Shown here one piece after another: positions 34,442 through 45,141 of a DNA stretch of 51,589 nucleotides. The DNA is from Methanobacteriota archaeon (GTDB lineage Archaea; Thermoplasmatota; Poseidoniia; MGIII; CG-Epi1). The notes under the pieces are model-generated. The model was not told where the DNA came from. It did no database searches and worked only from the letters and a program-made list of their open reading frames with translations. The position numbers were made by a program, and so were the translations under genes. The stretch spans positions 10,024 through 61,612 of the forward strand of contig PBGF01000026.1 in assembly GCA_002718915.1 (NCBI GenBank). The letters are read 5' to 3'. Position 1 is the stretch's first letter, and each line of letters begins with the position of its first letter.

Positions 34442-36004
34442 ATGCTTCACCAGTTAGAATTGATGGGAATAAATCCCTCATCAGTTAAAGCAAACCTTTC
34501 ACAAGATGAATGGCGAAATGAAGAATTAAATCGAAAAGAAGGGAGACTTTCCTCTAATGGAACTGTTATAATAAACACTGGAATATACACAGGTAGATCG
34601 CCAAACGATCGCTTTATTGTCAAAAATAAAGAAACTGAGAAATTGATTGATTGGGGAGATGTTAATCGTCCCTTGAGTGAAGATTCATTTGAAATTTTAG
34701 AAAATGAAGTAAAAAAAGAAATGGAAGGAAAAGATTTATTCGTTTTTGATGGATATGCAGGGGCTGATAAGAGATATAGATTACCATTGAGGGTTATTAC
34801 AATGATGGCATGGCAAGGACATTTCTCCCATAATATGTTTATCAGACCTACAGATAAAGAATTAGAGGGTTTTGAACCTGAATTTACCATACTTAATGCT
34901 TCATCTACTAATATTAAAAATTGGAAAGAACTAGGACTAAATTCAAAAGTATTTATTGTGTTAAATTTAAAAAAGAAAATGGCTATTATTGGAGGAACTG
35001 AATATGGGGGAGAGATTAAAAAATCTATATTTTCAGCATTAAATTTCTATTTGCCATTAGAAGGCGTAATGCCAATGCATTGTTCAGCTAATATTGGAAA
35101 AGAAGAAGATTCTGCACTATTCTTTGGACTAAGTGGAACTGGAAAGACAACTCTTTCAACTGATCCTAATCGAAGACTAATAGGTGATGATGAGCACGGG
35201 TGGTCTGATAAAGGGATTTTTAACTTTGAAGGTGGATGCTATGCAAAAACAATCAAATTAGACCCTTCTAAAGAGCCAGATATATTCAATGCAATAAAAC
35301 CTGGAGCTTTACTTGAAAATGTTATAACTGATGACAATGGGGTTGTTGATTATGATGATGGATCAATAACTGAAAATACTCGCGTATCATATCCTATTAA
35401 TCATATTGAAAATATAGAACCTACTGAACAAGGAGGGCACCCGCGGAACGTAATTTTTCTAACATGTGACGCATTTGGAGTTTTACCACCGATATCTAAA
35501 TTGACTCCTGAAATGGCAATGTATCATTTCTTAAGCGGTTATACTGCTAAAGTGGCTGGAACTGAAAGAGGAATTACTGAACCAGTTGCTACTTTTTCAA
35601 CATGTTTTGGAGCTCCCTTTATGCCGCAATATCCTACAGCGTATGCTGAACTTTTAGGTGAAAAACTGAAGAAGCACAATGCTCAGGCATGGCTAGTAAA
35701 CACAGGATGGAGTGGTGGTGCATATGGTACTGGTGAAAGAATTGATTTGCCTGTAACTAGAAGAATGTTAACTGCTATTCTGGATGGTGAATTGGAAAAT
35801 TCTACATTTGTTTCTGATCCAAATTTTAAGATTCTAATTCCTGAAAAGGTTCCAGGTGTTAATTCGCAAATACTTAATCCAAGAAACACATGGAATGATA
35901 AAGATGCTTATGATGCTAAGGCTAAAGAGCTAATTGCTCTTTTCAAAAATAACTTTATCAAATATGAAAGCTTTGGAAATTATTCTAATGCTGGACCTAA
36001 CTAA
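34442..36004 (+). CDS. pckA: Phosphoenolpyruvate carboxykinase, ATP type
   Basis: The enzyme converts oxaloacetate and ATP to PEP, CO2 and ADP, the entry step of gluconeogenesis. About 520 residues is the length of the ATP family; GTP-type enzymes are about 600. The protein shows [14 protein letters not shown], the P-loop [11 protein letters not shown], the metal/substrate region [40 protein letters not shown], and [15 protein letters not shown] near the C-terminus. ATP-type PckA is commoner in bacteria than in archaea. The start is set by the TATA box. It converges on mdh with a four-base stop overlap, and the pair joins malate and PEP metabolism. Confidence 0.97.
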   Translation: MLHQLELMGINPSSVKANLSQDEWRNEELNRKEGRLSSNGTVIINTGIYTGRSPNDRFIVKNKETEKLIDWGDVNRPLSEDSFEILENEVKKEMEGKDLFVFDGYAGADKRYRLPLRVITMMAWQGHFSHNMFIRPTDKELEGFEPEFTILNASSTNIKNWKELGLNSKVFIVLNLKKKMAIIGGTEYGGEIKKSIFSALNFYLPLEGVMPMHCSANIGKEEDSALFFGLSGTGKTTLSTDPNRRLIGDDEHGWSDKGIFNFEGGCYAKTIKLDPSKEPDIFNAIKPGALLENVITDDNGVVDYDDGSITENTRVSYPINHIENIEPTEQGGHPRNVIFLTCDAFGVLPPISKLTPEMAMYHFLSGYTAKVAGTERGITEPVATFSTCFGAPFMPQYPTAYAELLGEKLKKHNAQAWLVNTGWSGGAYGTGERIDLPVTRRMLTAILDGELENSTFVSDPNFKILIPEKVPGVNSQILNPRNTWNDKDAYDAKAKELIALFKNNFIKYESFGNYSNAGPN

Positions 36005-36975
36005 AGATATTCTGATACTAAGTCTCTCTCAGAAACCAATTCATCGTTTGTTTTGGCCAGTGCTTCTTTGGCAAAATCATCATGTTTATAATTATCAACC
36101 ACTTCATATGTACCTGGCGATATTGTACGGACTGGCATACCTGCCCAAACTCCATCCGCGAAACCATACTGACCTTGACTACAAACTACTATTGAGTGAA
36201 TTTCATCACTTACTGTGTACAAACTTTGTACATGATTAATTAGTGCATTTGCTGCAGAAGCTGCACTAGAAAGTCCTCTAGCTTTGATAATTGCAGCCCC
36301 TCTCTTTCCTACTGCAGGTATATATTCATTTTTCAGCCAACTGTCATCTGCAATTACGTCCGTTGCTGATTTACCTGATATCGATGCATTAGAATAGTCT
36401 GGAAACATCGTTGGACTGTGATTTCCGAATATAGCAAGACCTTCCACTTCCTCGATAACTACACTGCCTTTTTTGGCTAACATAGATACAGCTCTGTTTT
36501 GATCTAAACGAGTCATGGCTGTAAATCTACTATTGTCAAAGCGATCAGATTGTGATGCTGCAATCATACAATTTGTATTACATGGATTACCAACGACTAC
36601 AATTCTACAATCATCTGCAGCATTATCTGCAATGGCCTTCCCCTGACCCACAAAAATCTTGCCATTATCCTTCAATAAATCTGAGCGTTCCATTCCAGGA
36701 CCTCTTGGTTTACTACCAACTAAAAGGCATAGATTAGCATCTTTGAAAGCTTCATTTACATCAGAAGTTACAATTATTTCTTCAAGTAAAGGAAAAGCGC
36801 AATCATCAAGTTCCATAGCTACTCCCTTTAAGGCTTCTAATGCCGGAGGTATCTCAAGAAGTTGTAAAGTAATCTTTGAATTAGGGCCAAACATTTCACC
36901 TGCTGCAATTCTAGGAAGTAAACTGTATCCTATTTGTCCTGCTGCCCCAGTAACTGCAATGCGTATTATACTCAT
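36001..36975 (-). CDS. mdh: Malate dehydrogenase, cytosolic/NAD(P) type
   Basis: The enzyme interconverts malate and oxaloacetate with NAD(P)H. The Rossmann motif [20 protein letters not shown] is at 8-27. The substrate loop [14 protein letters not shown] has the arginines of malate-specific enzymes, and [20 protein letters not shown] and [10 protein letters not shown] (catalytic His) follow. It belongs to the cytosolic eukaryotic/bacterial MDH branch rather than the LDH-like branch common in archaea. A promoter box lies at 37000-37008. It is opposite pckA, with which it shares the oxaloacetate pool. Confidence 0.96.
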   Translation of the reverse strand: MSIIRIAVTGAAGQIGYSLLPRIAAGEMFGPNSKITLQLLEIPPALEALKGVAMELDDCAFPLLEEIIVTSDVNEAFKDANLCLLVGSKPRGPGMERSDLLKDNGKIFVGQGKAIADNAADDCRIVVVGNPCNTNCMIAASQSDRFDNSRFTAMTRLDQNRAVSMLAKKGSVVIEEVEGLAIFGNHSPTMFPDYSNASISGKSATDVIADDSWLKNEYIPAVGKRGAAIIKARGLSSAASAANALINHVQSLYTVSDEIHSIVVCSQGQYGFADGVWAGMPVRTISPGTYEVVDNYKHDDFAKEALAKTNDELVSERDLVSEYL

Positions 36976-36999
36976 GTACCTCAGTAGTAAATGGGGATG

Positions 37000-37008
37000 A
37001 TAAAATTA
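37000..37008 (-). promoter_or_regulatory. TATA-like box of mdh
   Basis: On the minus strand TAATTTTAT lies about 28 bases before the ATG at 36975. Confidence 0.4.
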
Positions 37009-37066
37009 ACACCTTTGTAGCCTAAATGTCCAAAACCCTTTTAGAGCGGTTACTTACTGGAAAAAT

Positions 37067-37234
37067 ATGAGTATGCCGATAACTGATGTAAAGAAATATG
37101 ACATTAACAGGAGAATATATTTACCTAAATGGGTGGAAGAAGATTTAGGCCTTGTTCCTGGTGAATGTTATGTAACATTTATTCAGAGAGGAGAAAATAT
37201 AGTGATAAAGAAAGTTAGTATCAGTATTGATTAA
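37067..37234 (+). CDS. AbrB/SpoVT-like swapped-hairpin protein
   Basis: The 55-residue protein, from an ATG at 37067, reads MSMPITDVKKYDINRRIYLP, then KWVEEDLGLVPGECYVTFIQ and RGENIVIKKVSISID. The order strand, IYLP, helix EEDLGL, PGE turn, strand and final IVIKK strand is that of the AbrB-type DNA-binding swapped-hairpin barrel, which includes many antitoxins and archaeal regulators. No toxin gene is adjacent. It lies between divergent mdh and convergent pheS, and its TAA overlaps the pheS stop by four bases. A target near its own promoter or that of mdh is possible but unsupported. Confidence 0.8.
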   Translation: MSMPITDVKKYDINRRIYLPKWVEEDLGLVPGECYVTFIQRGENIVIKKVSISID

Positions 37235-38691
37235 ATTGTTTCTTTAAGCCATTTCAAATCACTTTGATAAAGCATTCTTATATCCTTAATATCTAAATGT
37301 AGCATTGCAAGTCTTTCTAGTCCTAAGCCCCAAGCAAGAACTGGGCAATCTATACCAAAAGGAGCTGTAACTTCAGGTCTGAAAATTCCTGCACCTCCTA
37401 ATTCAAGCCATTTATCTCCAAACTTAACCTCTACCTCCAGAGAAGGCTCTGTGTAAGGGAAGTATGCAGGTCGAACTCTAACATCATTAAAACCCATTCT
37501 TCTATAAAATTCTTTCAAAACTCCAATCAGCATTCCAAAATTTGCATCTGGCTCTACAATAATTCCTTCAACTTGAGTAAATTCAGGCAAATGAGTAGAA
37601 TCTAAAGCCTCTCTTCTAAATACTCTACCAACACTAAAAACTCTAGCTGGAGGCGTTGGATTGTTTGATAAATATCGAATTGTACCTACTGTAGTATGCG
37701 TTCTAAGAAGTGCCTGCTGTGCTGTTTCTTTACTCCAACTAGCACCCCATCCTTTAGAACCAGTATTCCCTCCATCTTCATGAATTTCCTTTACTGCATC
37801 TACTATCTCTTTTTCATTAATCACAAATGAGGCAGGTTCAGACAAATAAAACGTGTCTTGTAATTCACGTGCAGGATGATCCTGAGGAATAAACAAGGCA
37901 TCCATATTCCAAAAAGCTGATTCAACATAATCTCCCTCTATCTCTGTGAAGCCCATTTGCAAAAAAATACTACGGATTTCTTCTGTGAATCTAGTTAATG
38001 GATGAAGTGTAGAAAAATCACTAACCTCAACCTTAGTTTCTACACCATATTTTTGAAATGATTTATCTTTCCATTCTCCAGATTGAATTAACTCTGGTGT
38101 TAAATCTCCAATCAAATTTTCATCCAGACTTTCTAAATCAAAATCATTCCCTTCCTCTGTTAAAGTAAAAGTTCTTTCAACATCTTCCTTGACACCTAAG
38201 AGTTGTCTGCCCTTGAGTAACTGTAGTGCTTCATTATCTATCTCTTTTTCAGATAATGATGATTTACTAAGTTTCACAAGTAATGGTTCATCTGAAGTTT
38301 CATCTAAATTACCTGTTGGAATTAACTTTAAACCTTCATCTGTTTTTTCTAAATCTGCAAATTTCTTTCTTTTTAGCCAACCAATAACTACTTTACTTTC
38401 ATCATCATCTAAAGGAAGTTCTGATAATAATGAATCTCCTACTTGATTGAGCCATTCTACAGCGCGTCTTTCAGGTAACCCTTGCTCTGCATATCTCTTA
38501 CCTTCCTCATTAGTAAAATAAAATTTAGTTGAAATCTCTGATATCTCTACTAAGCCCTTACTTCTTAACCATGAAGCTGCAGACATAGTCTCTTTTTCTC
38601 CAAGATTAGATTCCATCGAAGCGGCGTCTGGTGAAAGTGCTCCATTCTTAAGAACCTTCAGTAATTTTACTTCATTTATAGATAAGTCCAC
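37231..38691 (-). CDS. pheS: Phenylalanyl-tRNA synthetase alpha subunit, archaeal type
   Basis: This is the catalytic subunit of PheRS. At 486 residues with a long N-terminal set of winged-helix modules (about 1-215), it is the archaeal/eukaryotic form. The class II core carries motif 1, HPLTRFTEEIRSIFLQMGF with EIEGDYVESAFWNMDALFIP, then DHPARELQDTFYL. Motif 2 is RVFSVGRVFRREALDSTHLPEF and motif 3 GIDCPVLAWGLGLERLAML. The GTG start is at 38691. The following gene on the strand is the AbrB-like one in convergent orientation. Its partner pheT is 6 kb away on the other strand, so the two subunits are not co-transcribed. Confidence 0.96.
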   Translation of the reverse strand: MDLSINEVKLLKVLKNGALSPDAASMESNLGEKETMSAASWLRSKGLVEISEISTKFYFTNEEGKRYAEQGLPERRAVEWLNQVGDSLLSELPLDDDESKVVIGWLKRKKFADLEKTDEGLKLIPTGNLDETSDEPLLVKLSKSSLSEKEIDNEALQLLKGRQLLGVKEDVERTFTLTEEGNDFDLESLDENLIGDLTPELIQSGEWKDKSFQKYGVETKVEVSDFSTLHPLTRFTEEIRSIFLQMGFTEIEGDYVESAFWNMDALFIPQDHPARELQDTFYLSEPASFVINEKEIVDAVKEIHEDGGNTGSKGWGASWSKETAQQALLRTHTTVGTIRYLSNNPTPPARVFSVGRVFRREALDSTHLPEFTQVEGIIVEPDANFGMLIGVLKEFYRRMGFNDVRVRPAYFPYTEPSLEVEVKFGDKWLELGGAGIFRPEVTAPFGIDCPVLAWGLGLERLAMLHLDIKDIRMLYQSDLKWLKETI

Positions 38692-38715
38692 AATTAGAGA
38701 TAGATAGGGTGTTTA

Positions 38716-39480
38716 TTAATTTGTTCTAAACCCAAAGTTTTCCAATTCACTTACTACTTCCTTAAAAACGGAATCAGCTTCTTTATTTGTAGTGTTAATT
38801 ACTATATCATATCCACTTAAATTCCCATAGTCAAAGCCATACAAGGACGAATACCTATCTCTATCATCTTCATCCCGACTTTGATTATCTATAAATTTTT
38901 GTATAACTTCATTGCTATCTGGTAATTCTAAATTATAAATTTCATCTTGCAAAGATTTAAGAGTTCTATAATTTACATCTGGAACCTTTGCTAAGCCTTT
39001 TTGATAGGCTACTTCCCCTATTTCCCTTCGAAGAAAGCGAAGAGCTTGTTCTCTTATTGAACATTGAAAATATATTCTAACTAAATTCCTCTTGCCTAAT
39101 TCTTGCATAAAACTTCCCATATACGCAGGCTGCCTTCCCTCTATAACTCCAATATTAGTATCTATCTTTTTTCCAGAAATCATTTCGCATGTTTTGTAAT
39201 CTATCTCTACATCAATGCCTCTTTCTGTTAATAGCAACTTAGCTTGTTCTGCAACTGTTATTCCTCTTTTAGCTGCAACTTCTCGGAATAAATTTCCCAC
39301 TGAATAAAAAGTACCACTATAATATTCTGCCAAGTTTTTAGCTTGAGTCGATTTTCCAGTTAACTGATCACCTGCAATCAGAATCATCGGTTTATCGGTT
39401 ATATTTTCTCTAAGTTTATTTATGGAATCTGAGCCAATATGCTCTTTGAAGGCTTTTTCTATACCAACTACATATTCCAC
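38716..39480 (-). CDS. Cytidylate-kinase-like P-loop kinase
   Basis: The 254-residue P-loop protein has GDQLTGKSTQAKNLAEYY (Walker A at about 37-45), FYSVGNLFREVAAKRGITVA as the nucleoside-monophosphate site, GVIEGRQPAYM, and SRDEDDRDRYSSLYGFDYGN, then DIVINTT, which is the lid and C-terminal pattern of archaeal CMP kinase. It should phosphorylate CMP/dCMP or a related monophosphate. It is longer than usual (about 175-190 residues) because of an N-terminal ~30-residue extension and an inserted segment near 160-195 around VPDVNYRTLKSLQDEIYNLE. The GTG start is at 39480. Confidence 0.8.
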   Translation of the reverse strand: MEYVVGIEKAFKEHIGSDSINKLRENITDKPMILIAGDQLTGKSTQAKNLAEYYSGTFYSVGNLFREVAAKRGITVAEQAKLLLTERGIDVEIDYKTCEMISGKKIDTNIGVIEGRQPAYMGSFMQELGKRNLVRIYFQCSIREQALRFLRREIGEVAYQKGLAKVPDVNYRTLKSLQDEIYNLELPDSNEVIQKFIDNQSRDEDDRDRYSSLYGFDYGNLSGYDIVINTTNKEADSVFKEVVSELENFGFRTN

Positions 39481-39517
39481 AAACTTAGTCTTTACTAGTA
39501 CTATTTACCTGTTTTGA

Positions 39518-40609
39518 TTAACATTCAAACGTAGATTCTAAATGTCCTGTCAATGGATCTCCAAAATCCATAACTCTACCATCCCAATCTTCTTCTGCAA
39601 TCAGAGCGATTAAACTATTAGGTGCTTCATCAATAACTTTCCAACCTAATTCTGATGCTAATGCATTTGAAAAATTTAAAATCTCATCATAACTTAACAT
39701 ATTCTCTTTACTCAAACGCTTACGTGCTGGCCCTAAATGCATATATGATTTAACTTCAATCATTACTCTTTCTCCAGCCATTCTAATCAGCTTGGCGTAA
39801 CCTGCAACATCAAAATCATTCCAACCTTTGACAACGGTCATTCGAAGAACTTTACGCGTCTGTAAGCCATCCATTAATTTCAAAGTTCCTTTTATTTTAT
39901 CCCAGAAATTAGGTACTAATGGAACATCTATTCTTTTCCAAGTTCTTTCATCTGGTGCATCTAAAGACATATACAATTGAGTAGGTAATGAATCTTCATC
40001 TCTGAGTCTTTCAACCATTTCGGGATGTAAGCCATTAGTTACTAAAAACGAAGAAATTTTACGCTCCCTCAATTCTCGAAGCATCTCTGGAAGGCGATTG
40101 TAAAGAGTAGGTTCTCCCGTTAAAGAAATAGCAAAATGACGAACTGTTTTAGACTCTAGAACTTTCTGTTGATCAACGTTTGGATTTCCGCCAAAACCTG
40201 AAAGTTTCCTTAGGTGTCCCTCAATTGAACCCTGAACAATGTCTGCTGGTTCATCTTTTGCATATTCCATCAAATCTTGTTTTCCTGAAAACATTTCATT
40301 CACTCGCCAGCAATATACACATTTTTGATCGCAAGCCACTGCTGCAGGAGTCATTTGTGTACATTGATGAGATCTTATGCCGTAAAACTTTTGCTTATAA
40401 CATCCACCTTCAGAACCTTTAATAGATTTTTTAGTCCATCCACATATTTCAACTGCAGAATGATTACCAACTATCTCGTATGATGCTTTTTCCAAGGCTT
40501 CCTTATATTCATCTGTAAAAAGAAGATTACTTTCTTCACCATCTGGTTCCCTTAAATTTTCCCTAGGTCCTTGATCTTTAATTTTATCTTTTACATTAGT
40601 ATCCATCAT
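39518..40609 (-). CDS. taw1: tRNA 4-demethylwyosine synthase Taw1 (TYW1)
   Basis: The radical SAM enzyme condenses pyruvate carbons with m1G37 of tRNA-Phe to build the tricyclic imidazopurine of wyosine. The cluster motif CDQKCVYCW is at 93-101, preceded by KQKFYGIRSHQCTQMTP, typical of TYW1. AISLTGEPTLYNRLPEML and YMSLDAPDERTWKRIDVPL complete the core. The archaeal form lacks the flavodoxin domain of yeast Tyw1. Its start overlaps the stop of the Gly-rich membrane protein (ATGA). The m1G37 substrate is made by Trm5, of which only a D1-like fragment is present in the window. Confidence 0.96.
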   Translation of the reverse strand: MMDTNVKDKIKDQGPRENLREPDGEESNLLFTDEYKEALEKASYEIVGNHSAVEICGWTKKSIKGSEGGCYKQKFYGIRSHQCTQMTPAAVACDQKCVYCWRVNEMFSGKQDLMEYAKDEPADIVQGSIEGHLRKLSGFGGNPNVDQQKVLESKTVRHFAISLTGEPTLYNRLPEMLRELRERKISSFLVTNGLHPEMVERLRDEDSLPTQLYMSLDAPDERTWKRIDVPLVPNFWDKIKGTLKLMDGLQTRKVLRMTVVKGWNDFDVAGYAKLIRMAGERVMIEVKSYMHLGPARKRLSKENMLSYDEILNFSNALASELGWKVIDEAPNSLIALIAEEDWDGRVMDFGDPLTGHLESTFEC

Positions 40610-41325
40610 ACTTCTACAATCTCCCTTATATTGTCAAATTCCCAAGTATAATATGTTAAAGAAATAGTATAAGTTATAGATTCAGAAGTAAGTAGAGCGC
40701 CAATACTTTCTGAAGTGTAAGTAAATTTACCTCCCATCCACTCACCTGGGGTTTCATATGATTGTACAAAATCTTCTGCGCTATCTGCAGTATCTGTTAC
40801 AGTTTCAGGTAATTGATTAACTGCCTGAGTGATAACAATTGTTCCGCCTCCTCCACCGCTATTCTGAGATTGTCCTGCAGTATCATTTTCTGTTGAGACA
40901 TCAAATGTGACCTGACGGCCGCCGCCACCTCCTCCATTTGCATCCCAAATTACTTGAACATCTATATGCGATATGCGGAATTCTGAAAGATAATCCCAAT
41001 TAACATCATCAATTATATAGCCAAATTCAACAAATTCTCCTTCATTACTTAATGTTCCTTCCAATGTAGGTCCTGTTGTTTCTGTTAATACTACATCTGC
41101 TGTAAATGCTTTTGTACCTCCTAATTCAGAAACCATAATTGAATTTGCTGCCGATGAAAACGTAATCATTAACATGAGTATTATTACTATAAAACCTACA
41201 ACTCCAGACACTAGCCTTCCAGTTACTGTAAAGCCCATACTGCTGGAACCGATATGGTACAACTCTTTATTGTTGTATTTCTCGAAACGAGACAAGTTAT
41301 CGGACAAAGTATCTGCTATACTCAC
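40606..41325 (-). CDS. Membrane-anchored glycine-rich beta protein, unknown function
   Basis: The 239-residue protein has a cytosolic N-terminus of about 30 residues. One membrane helix follows (LVSGVVGFIVIILMLMITFS), then an exported domain of beta strands with two glycine tracts, near ANGGGGGGRQV and NSGGGGGTIVI. The tracts could be flexible linkers. A beta-sandwich around MGGKFTYTSESIGALLTSES ends it. The GTG start at 41325 follows an AT-rich box at about 41344-41353. It overlaps taw1 by the ATGA of that gene, so the two are probably co-transcribed. A function with tRNA modification is not implied. Confidence 0.75.
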   Translation of the reverse strand: MSIADTLSDNLSRFEKYNNKELYHIGSSSMGFTVTGRLVSGVVGFIVIILMLMITFSSAANSIMVSELGGTKAFTADVVLTETTGPTLEGTLSNEGEFVEFGYIIDDVNWDYLSEFRISHIDVQVIWDANGGGGGGRQVTFDVSTENDTAGQSQNSGGGGGTIVITQAVNQLPETVTDTADSAEDFVQSYETPGEWMGGKFTYTSESIGALLTSESITYTISLTYYTWEFDNIREIVEV

Positions 41326-41367
41326 TAGTGTGCTAATGTGTTGCCTTTATTTAGCTTTCAGTACGAA

Positions 41368-44300
41368 TTAGGAACAGCCAGTTGTGGAACCACAACTTAC
41401 ACATTTCAAGCAGCTACCATTTGAAACTAGAGTAAATTGTCCACATTCTGGGCAAGGATCTCCCTCGAAACCAAACTTTTCAGCTTCTTTAACAATTGTG
41501 CTATCTCCAGATAACAAAGGTGCATCTGAAGTCGATAAGTCTGTTACAGATGACTGAAACGATGAAGTATCTGCACTAGAAACATCCATATCATCTAATG
41601 TTAACTGAATTTCATGACCATCAGTAGCTTCACCTGCAGGTGTTAATCCTGAGTTAAGATTCTGTTCTGTTTCAGCTTCTCCTTCACTTCGAACTATATC
41701 TGGCTTCAAATCTTCAGGCTTGACATGAGCAAGATCATTCCTAGCCAAATAGTTAACAGCTAAATCTCTGAAGATATAATCTAAAATACTTGTTGACATT
41801 TTAATTCTTTCATTTCCAACTACAGGACCATTTGGTTCAAATCTAGTGAAAACAAACGCGTCTACGAATTCCTTAAGTGGAACGCCATGCTGTAAACCAA
41901 GACTTACTGCAATAGCAAAAGCATTCGTTAAAGCCTTGAAAGCTGCACCCTCTTTGTGCATATCAATGAAAACTTCTCCTAAAGTACCATCCTCATACTC
42001 TCCAGTATGCAAGTAAACATTATGGCCTCCAATTTTTGCTTTTTGAATATATCCTTTTCTCTTATTAGGTAATTTTCTTCTTTGAGCAATATACCTAGTA
42101 ACTATTTTACGTGCAAGTGGAACTGCATCTGGTGTTGGAAGTGCCTGAGCCATAGTCTCTACAGCTTGTTCAGTACTAACCAAATTATCTGAAATCATTT
42201 CTTCTTCATCAATATCAACTTTCAATACAGTTCCTGACATTAACGGTTGACTTAATTTCGAACCATCTCTATACAAGGCATTAGCCTTAATCATAGCTCT
42301 CCAAGAATCCATGTAAACATCTTTGATATCCTCTATTGTTGATTCATGAGGCATATTGATTGTTTTTGATATTGCTCCAGAAATAAAAGGTTGAGCTGCG
42401 GCCATCATATTGATGTGTGCGCTCCAGCCAATAAACCGCGTCCCATATTGTCCACATTTGTTTGCACAATCAAAAACTGCCAAATCACTGTCCTTCATAT
42501 GAGGGGCGCCTTCTATTGTTAATCTACCAAATATAACGTCGTTAGCTTCTGTAATTTGCTCCGTAGTATATCCTAAATGAGCAAGTAAATCAAAGTTCCA
42601 ATCATCCAAAAATTCTTCTTTAACTCGCAATTTTTTAGTACAGAACTCTGTACCTACCATTGATGGAGTAATAAGTAGACTCAAGGAAGTAAAGCTACTT
42701 ATTTGAGATTCTAAAGAATCAATTATATCGTTAGTTAAACCTTTTCGAATCAACGATTCTCTATTAATTCCTGGTGATTTCTCAAATGTTCCAGTCCCAA
42801 TTACATAATCTACTATCTCTTTAGATTGCGTAGAATCATAGCCTAAACGATTCAATGCAACTGGAACAGATTGGTTGATTATCCTGAGCATACCGCCGCC
42901 AGCTAGAGTCTTGAATTTCACCAAAGCAAAATCAGGTTCAATACCTGTAGTATCACAATCCATTACAATTCCAATTGTACCTGTTGGTGCAATTACAGTC
43001 GCCTGAGCATTTCTAAATCCAAACTTTTCACCATCATCAACAACTTGATCCCAACAATTTTGCGCTGCAGAAAGCAGATATTCTGGACAATAATTAGGAT
43101 CTATTCCTCTAGGTGTTACAGTCAAACCTTCATATTCCTCTGAAGGCGCATTGTAGGCTGCCCTTCTATGATTTCTCATAACTCTTAGCATGTTATCCTT
43201 GTTATTTTCATATCTTGGAAACGGCCCCTGCACAGATGACATTTCTGCACTTGTTGCATATGAAACTCCACCTAATATTGATGTTAAAGCTCCACAAATA
43301 GAAGTAGCTCTATTATCATCGTAAGGAATGCCCATGCGCATTAACAATGAACCAATATTGGCATATCCCAACCCTAATGTTCTATAATCATAACTTCTTC
43401 GAGCTATGGCTTCTGAAGGGAATTGTGCCATCAATACTGAAATTTCTAATGCTACAGTCCAAAGTCTTATGGCATGACTATATTTTTCAGTATCAAATTT
43501 AGTAGATTCTTCGTCGTAAAATTTAACCAAATTCAGACTAGCCAAATTACATGCCGTATCATCTAAAAACATATACTCTGAACATGGATTACTGCCGTTT
43601 ATAGGGCCATCATCAGAACAGGTATGCCATTCATTTATTGTTGTATCATACTGCAAACCTGGATCTGCACAAGACCAAGCGGCTTTAGATATCTTATTCC
43701 AAAGATCATTAGCTGGAATTGATTTACAAGGGTTTGGATCTCGATCTTCCTCTTTTGCATCATCTAATTCAGTTCTCCAAAATAAATCCCAATCTCCTTC
43801 ATCAAGAACTGCCTGCATGAAATCATTACTAACTCTTACCGAATTGTTACTATTCTGACCTGAAACTGTGGAATATGCATCTCCTTCCCATGATGTATCA
43901 TATGTTTCAATATCCATATGCGTATAGCCTTGCTCGCCCAATTCCAATACTCTTGCAATTATATTTTCAGGCACATAGGCCTGCATTGCAACGCTTATTG
44001 CTTTGGCCAATGGCCGATTCTTACCTTGATCAAACTTTGAATCATCATCTGGATGTGCTTGTATTGCAGCTAATATTTCATTAGCATGATTTTGAAGATG
44101 CTGAGAACCAGAAACTAATGCAGCTACTTTTTCCTCTTCAGTTAATTTCCAATCAATAAAAGCCTCAATATCTGGGTGATCCATATCTAAGCTTACCATT
44201 TTTGCAGCTCTCCTAGTTGTACCTCCTGACTTTATTGCACCAGCTGCCCTATCTCCTATACGTAGGAAAGACATAAGGCCTGATGACATTCCACCGCCAG

Positions 44301-45057
44301 AAAGCGGTTCACCATCTCCTCTAATTTTGGAAAAATTACTTCCTGTACCTGAACCAAATTTGAACAACCGAGCTTCGCGAGTCCATAAGTCCATAATTCC
44401 GCCTTCATTCACTAAATCATCAGATACTGACTGAATAAAGCAAGCATGAGGCTGTGGATGCTCGTACGCATTTACGGAACGCTCTAATTCCTCAGTCTTA
44501 GGATTTACAAAATAATGACCTTGGGCTGGCCCTTCAATTCCATAAGCCCAATTCAAACCTGTGTTAAACCACTGAGGGGAATTTGGAGAAACCATTTGAA
44601 ATGCAAGCATAAAGCACATCTCATCAAAATAGGATTTTGCATCCTCTTCACTTGCAAAATAACCGTGTTTCCATCCCCAATATGTCCAAGTTCCTGCTAA
44701 ACGTCTAAATGTCTGTTTACCATCAACTTCTTCACCAAATTTCTCAGATTCTGGTAAATCTTCCATAGCTTTGATATCTGGAACACTTTTCTGAAGCCAA
44801 GTGGGAACTGCTTTTTCTTTAACTTTTCTAAGTTTCTTAGGAATACCTGCTTTTCTAAGATATTTTTGTGCAAGAACGTTAGAAGCAACCTGACTATAAT
44901 TGTCAGGAAGTGTAACATCTTTCATAGAAAAGGCGACTGTTCCATCAAAATTTCTTATTTCAACATCTTTCTTTGACCAAGACAATTTGTCAAAAGGATC
45001 TTTTCCACTTTCTGTGAAATGTCTAGATATTTTTAATGCATTAGCTTTGGCAGGCAA
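41368..45057 (-). CDS. nrdJ: Adenosylcobalamin-dependent (class II) ribonucleoside-diphosphate reductase
   Basis: The enzyme makes deoxyribonucleotides using a B12-derived thiyl radical. The 1229-residue protein has [18 protein letters not shown] (first active-site Cys), [20 protein letters not shown] with [34 protein letters not shown] (radical Cys and Glu), [20 protein letters not shown], and a C-terminal zinc-ribbon tail with CPECG and [11 protein letters not shown] that re-reduces the active site. No intein is seen. The start is TTG at 45057, preceded by GGGGGTGG as a Shine-Dalgarno-like element inside a hairpin. Immediately upstream and in the same frame lies a 20-codon leader ORF ending in TAG. 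Confidence 0.96.
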   Translation of the reverse strand: MPAKANALKISRHFTESGKDPFDKLSWSKKDVEIRNFDGTVAFSMKDVTLPDNYSQVASNVLAQKYLRKAGIPKKLRKVKEKAVPTWLQKSVPDIKAMEDLPESEKFGEEVDGKQTFRRLAGTWTYWGWKHGYFASEEDAKSYFDEMCFMLAFQMVSPNSPQWFNTGLNWAYGIEGPAQGHYFVNPKTEELERSVNAYEHPQPHACFIQSVSDDLVNEGGIMDLWTREARLFKFGSGTGSNFSKIRGDGEPLSGGGMSSGLMSFLRIGDRAAGAIKSGGTTRRAAKMVSLDMDHPDIEAFIDWKLTEEEKVAALVSGSQHLQNHANEILAAIQAHPDDDSKFDQGKNRPLAKAISVAMQAYVPENIIARVLELGEQGYTHMDIETYDTSWEGDAYSTVSGQNSNNSVRVSNDFMQAVLDEGDWDLFWRTELDDAKEEDRDPNPCKSIPANDLWNKISKAAWSCADPGLQYDTTINEWHTCSDDGPINGSNPCSEYMFLDDTACNLASLNLVKFYDEESTKFDTEKYSHAIRLWTVALEISVLMAQFPSEAIARRSYDYRTLGLGYANIGSLLMRMGIPYDDNRATSICGALTSILGGVSYATSAEMSSVQGPFPRYENNKDNMLRVMRNHRRAAYNAPSEEYEGLTVTPRGIDPNYCPEYLLSAAQNCWDQVVDDGEKFGFRNAQATVIAPTGTIGIVMDCDTTGIEPDFALVKFKTLAGGGMLRIINQSVPVALNRLGYDSTQSKEIVDYVIGTGTFEKSPGINRESLIRKGLTNDIIDSLESQISSFTSLSLLITPSMVGTEFCTKKLRVKEEFLDDWNFDLLAHLGYTTEQITEANDVIFGRLTIEGAPHMKDSDLAVFDCANKCGQYGTRFIGWSAHINMMAAAQPFISGAISKTINMPHESTIEDIKDVYMDSWRAMIKANALYRDGSKLSQPLMSGTVLKVDIDEEEMISDNLVSTEQAVETMAQALPTPDAVPLARKIVTRYIAQRRKLPNKRKGYIQKAKIGGHNVYLHTGEYEDGTLGEVFIDMHKEGAAFKALTNAFAIAVSLGLQHGVPLKEFVDAFVFTRFEPNGPVVGNERIKMSTSILDYIFRDLAVNYLARNDLAHVKPEDLKPDIVRSEGEAETEQNLNSGLTPAGEATDGHEIQLTLDDMDVSSADTSSFQSSVTDLSTSDAPLLSGDSTIVKEAEKFGFEGDPCPECGQFTLVSNGSCLKCVSCGSTTGCS

Positions 45058-45120
45058 CTAGGCCACCCCCCAAGGTGGCAAAAATGACTCATCATTTACA
45101 AAAATTTGATTTAATTTCAT
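45058..45120 (-). CDS. In-frame 20-codon leader ORF ending TAG directly before the RNR start
   Basis: On the minus strand an ATG at 45120 opens MKLNQIFVNDESFLPPWGVA, and TAG at 45058-45060 is followed at once by the TTG start of RNR in the same frame. The TATA box at 45142-45150 is centred 26 bases before this ATG, the spacing seen at other leaderless starts here, so the mRNA should begin at this ATG. It may be a leader peptide that couples or regulates RNR translation. Alternatively it is the true RNR N-terminus, interrupted by a UAG that is read through or is a sequence error. No homology to the RNR family is evident in the 20 residues. Confidence 0.5.
   Translation of the reverse strand: MKLNQIFVNDESFLPPWGVA
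45062..45079 (-). promoter_or_regulatory. Hairpin covering the RNR ribosome-binding sequence
   Basis: GCCACC and GGTGGC pair across a six-base loop. The right arm on the minus strand contains the GGGGGTGG that lies about five bases before the TTG start. Translation of the leader ORF would open this stem, which suggests a translational switch. Confidence 0.45.
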
Positions 45121-45141
45121 GATTTTCTACCATTAAGCAAG

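Noticed and set aside
37067-37234. AbrB-like gene as part of a toxin-antitoxin pair
   Set aside because: No PIN, RelE or MazF-like gene is adjacent; the neighbours are mdh and pheS.
45058-45060. UAG before RNR as a pyrrolysine codon
   Set aside because: Nothing in the window suggests pyrrolysine genes. UAG is used as an ordinary stop elsewhere here, for example for L41e and mdh.
45033-45095. Second upstream ORF (ATG ATG at 45090-45095) overlapping the RNR start
   Set aside because: It is out of frame, lies 50 bases from the TATA box and has no promoter or ribosome-binding support. The ORF from 45120 fits better.
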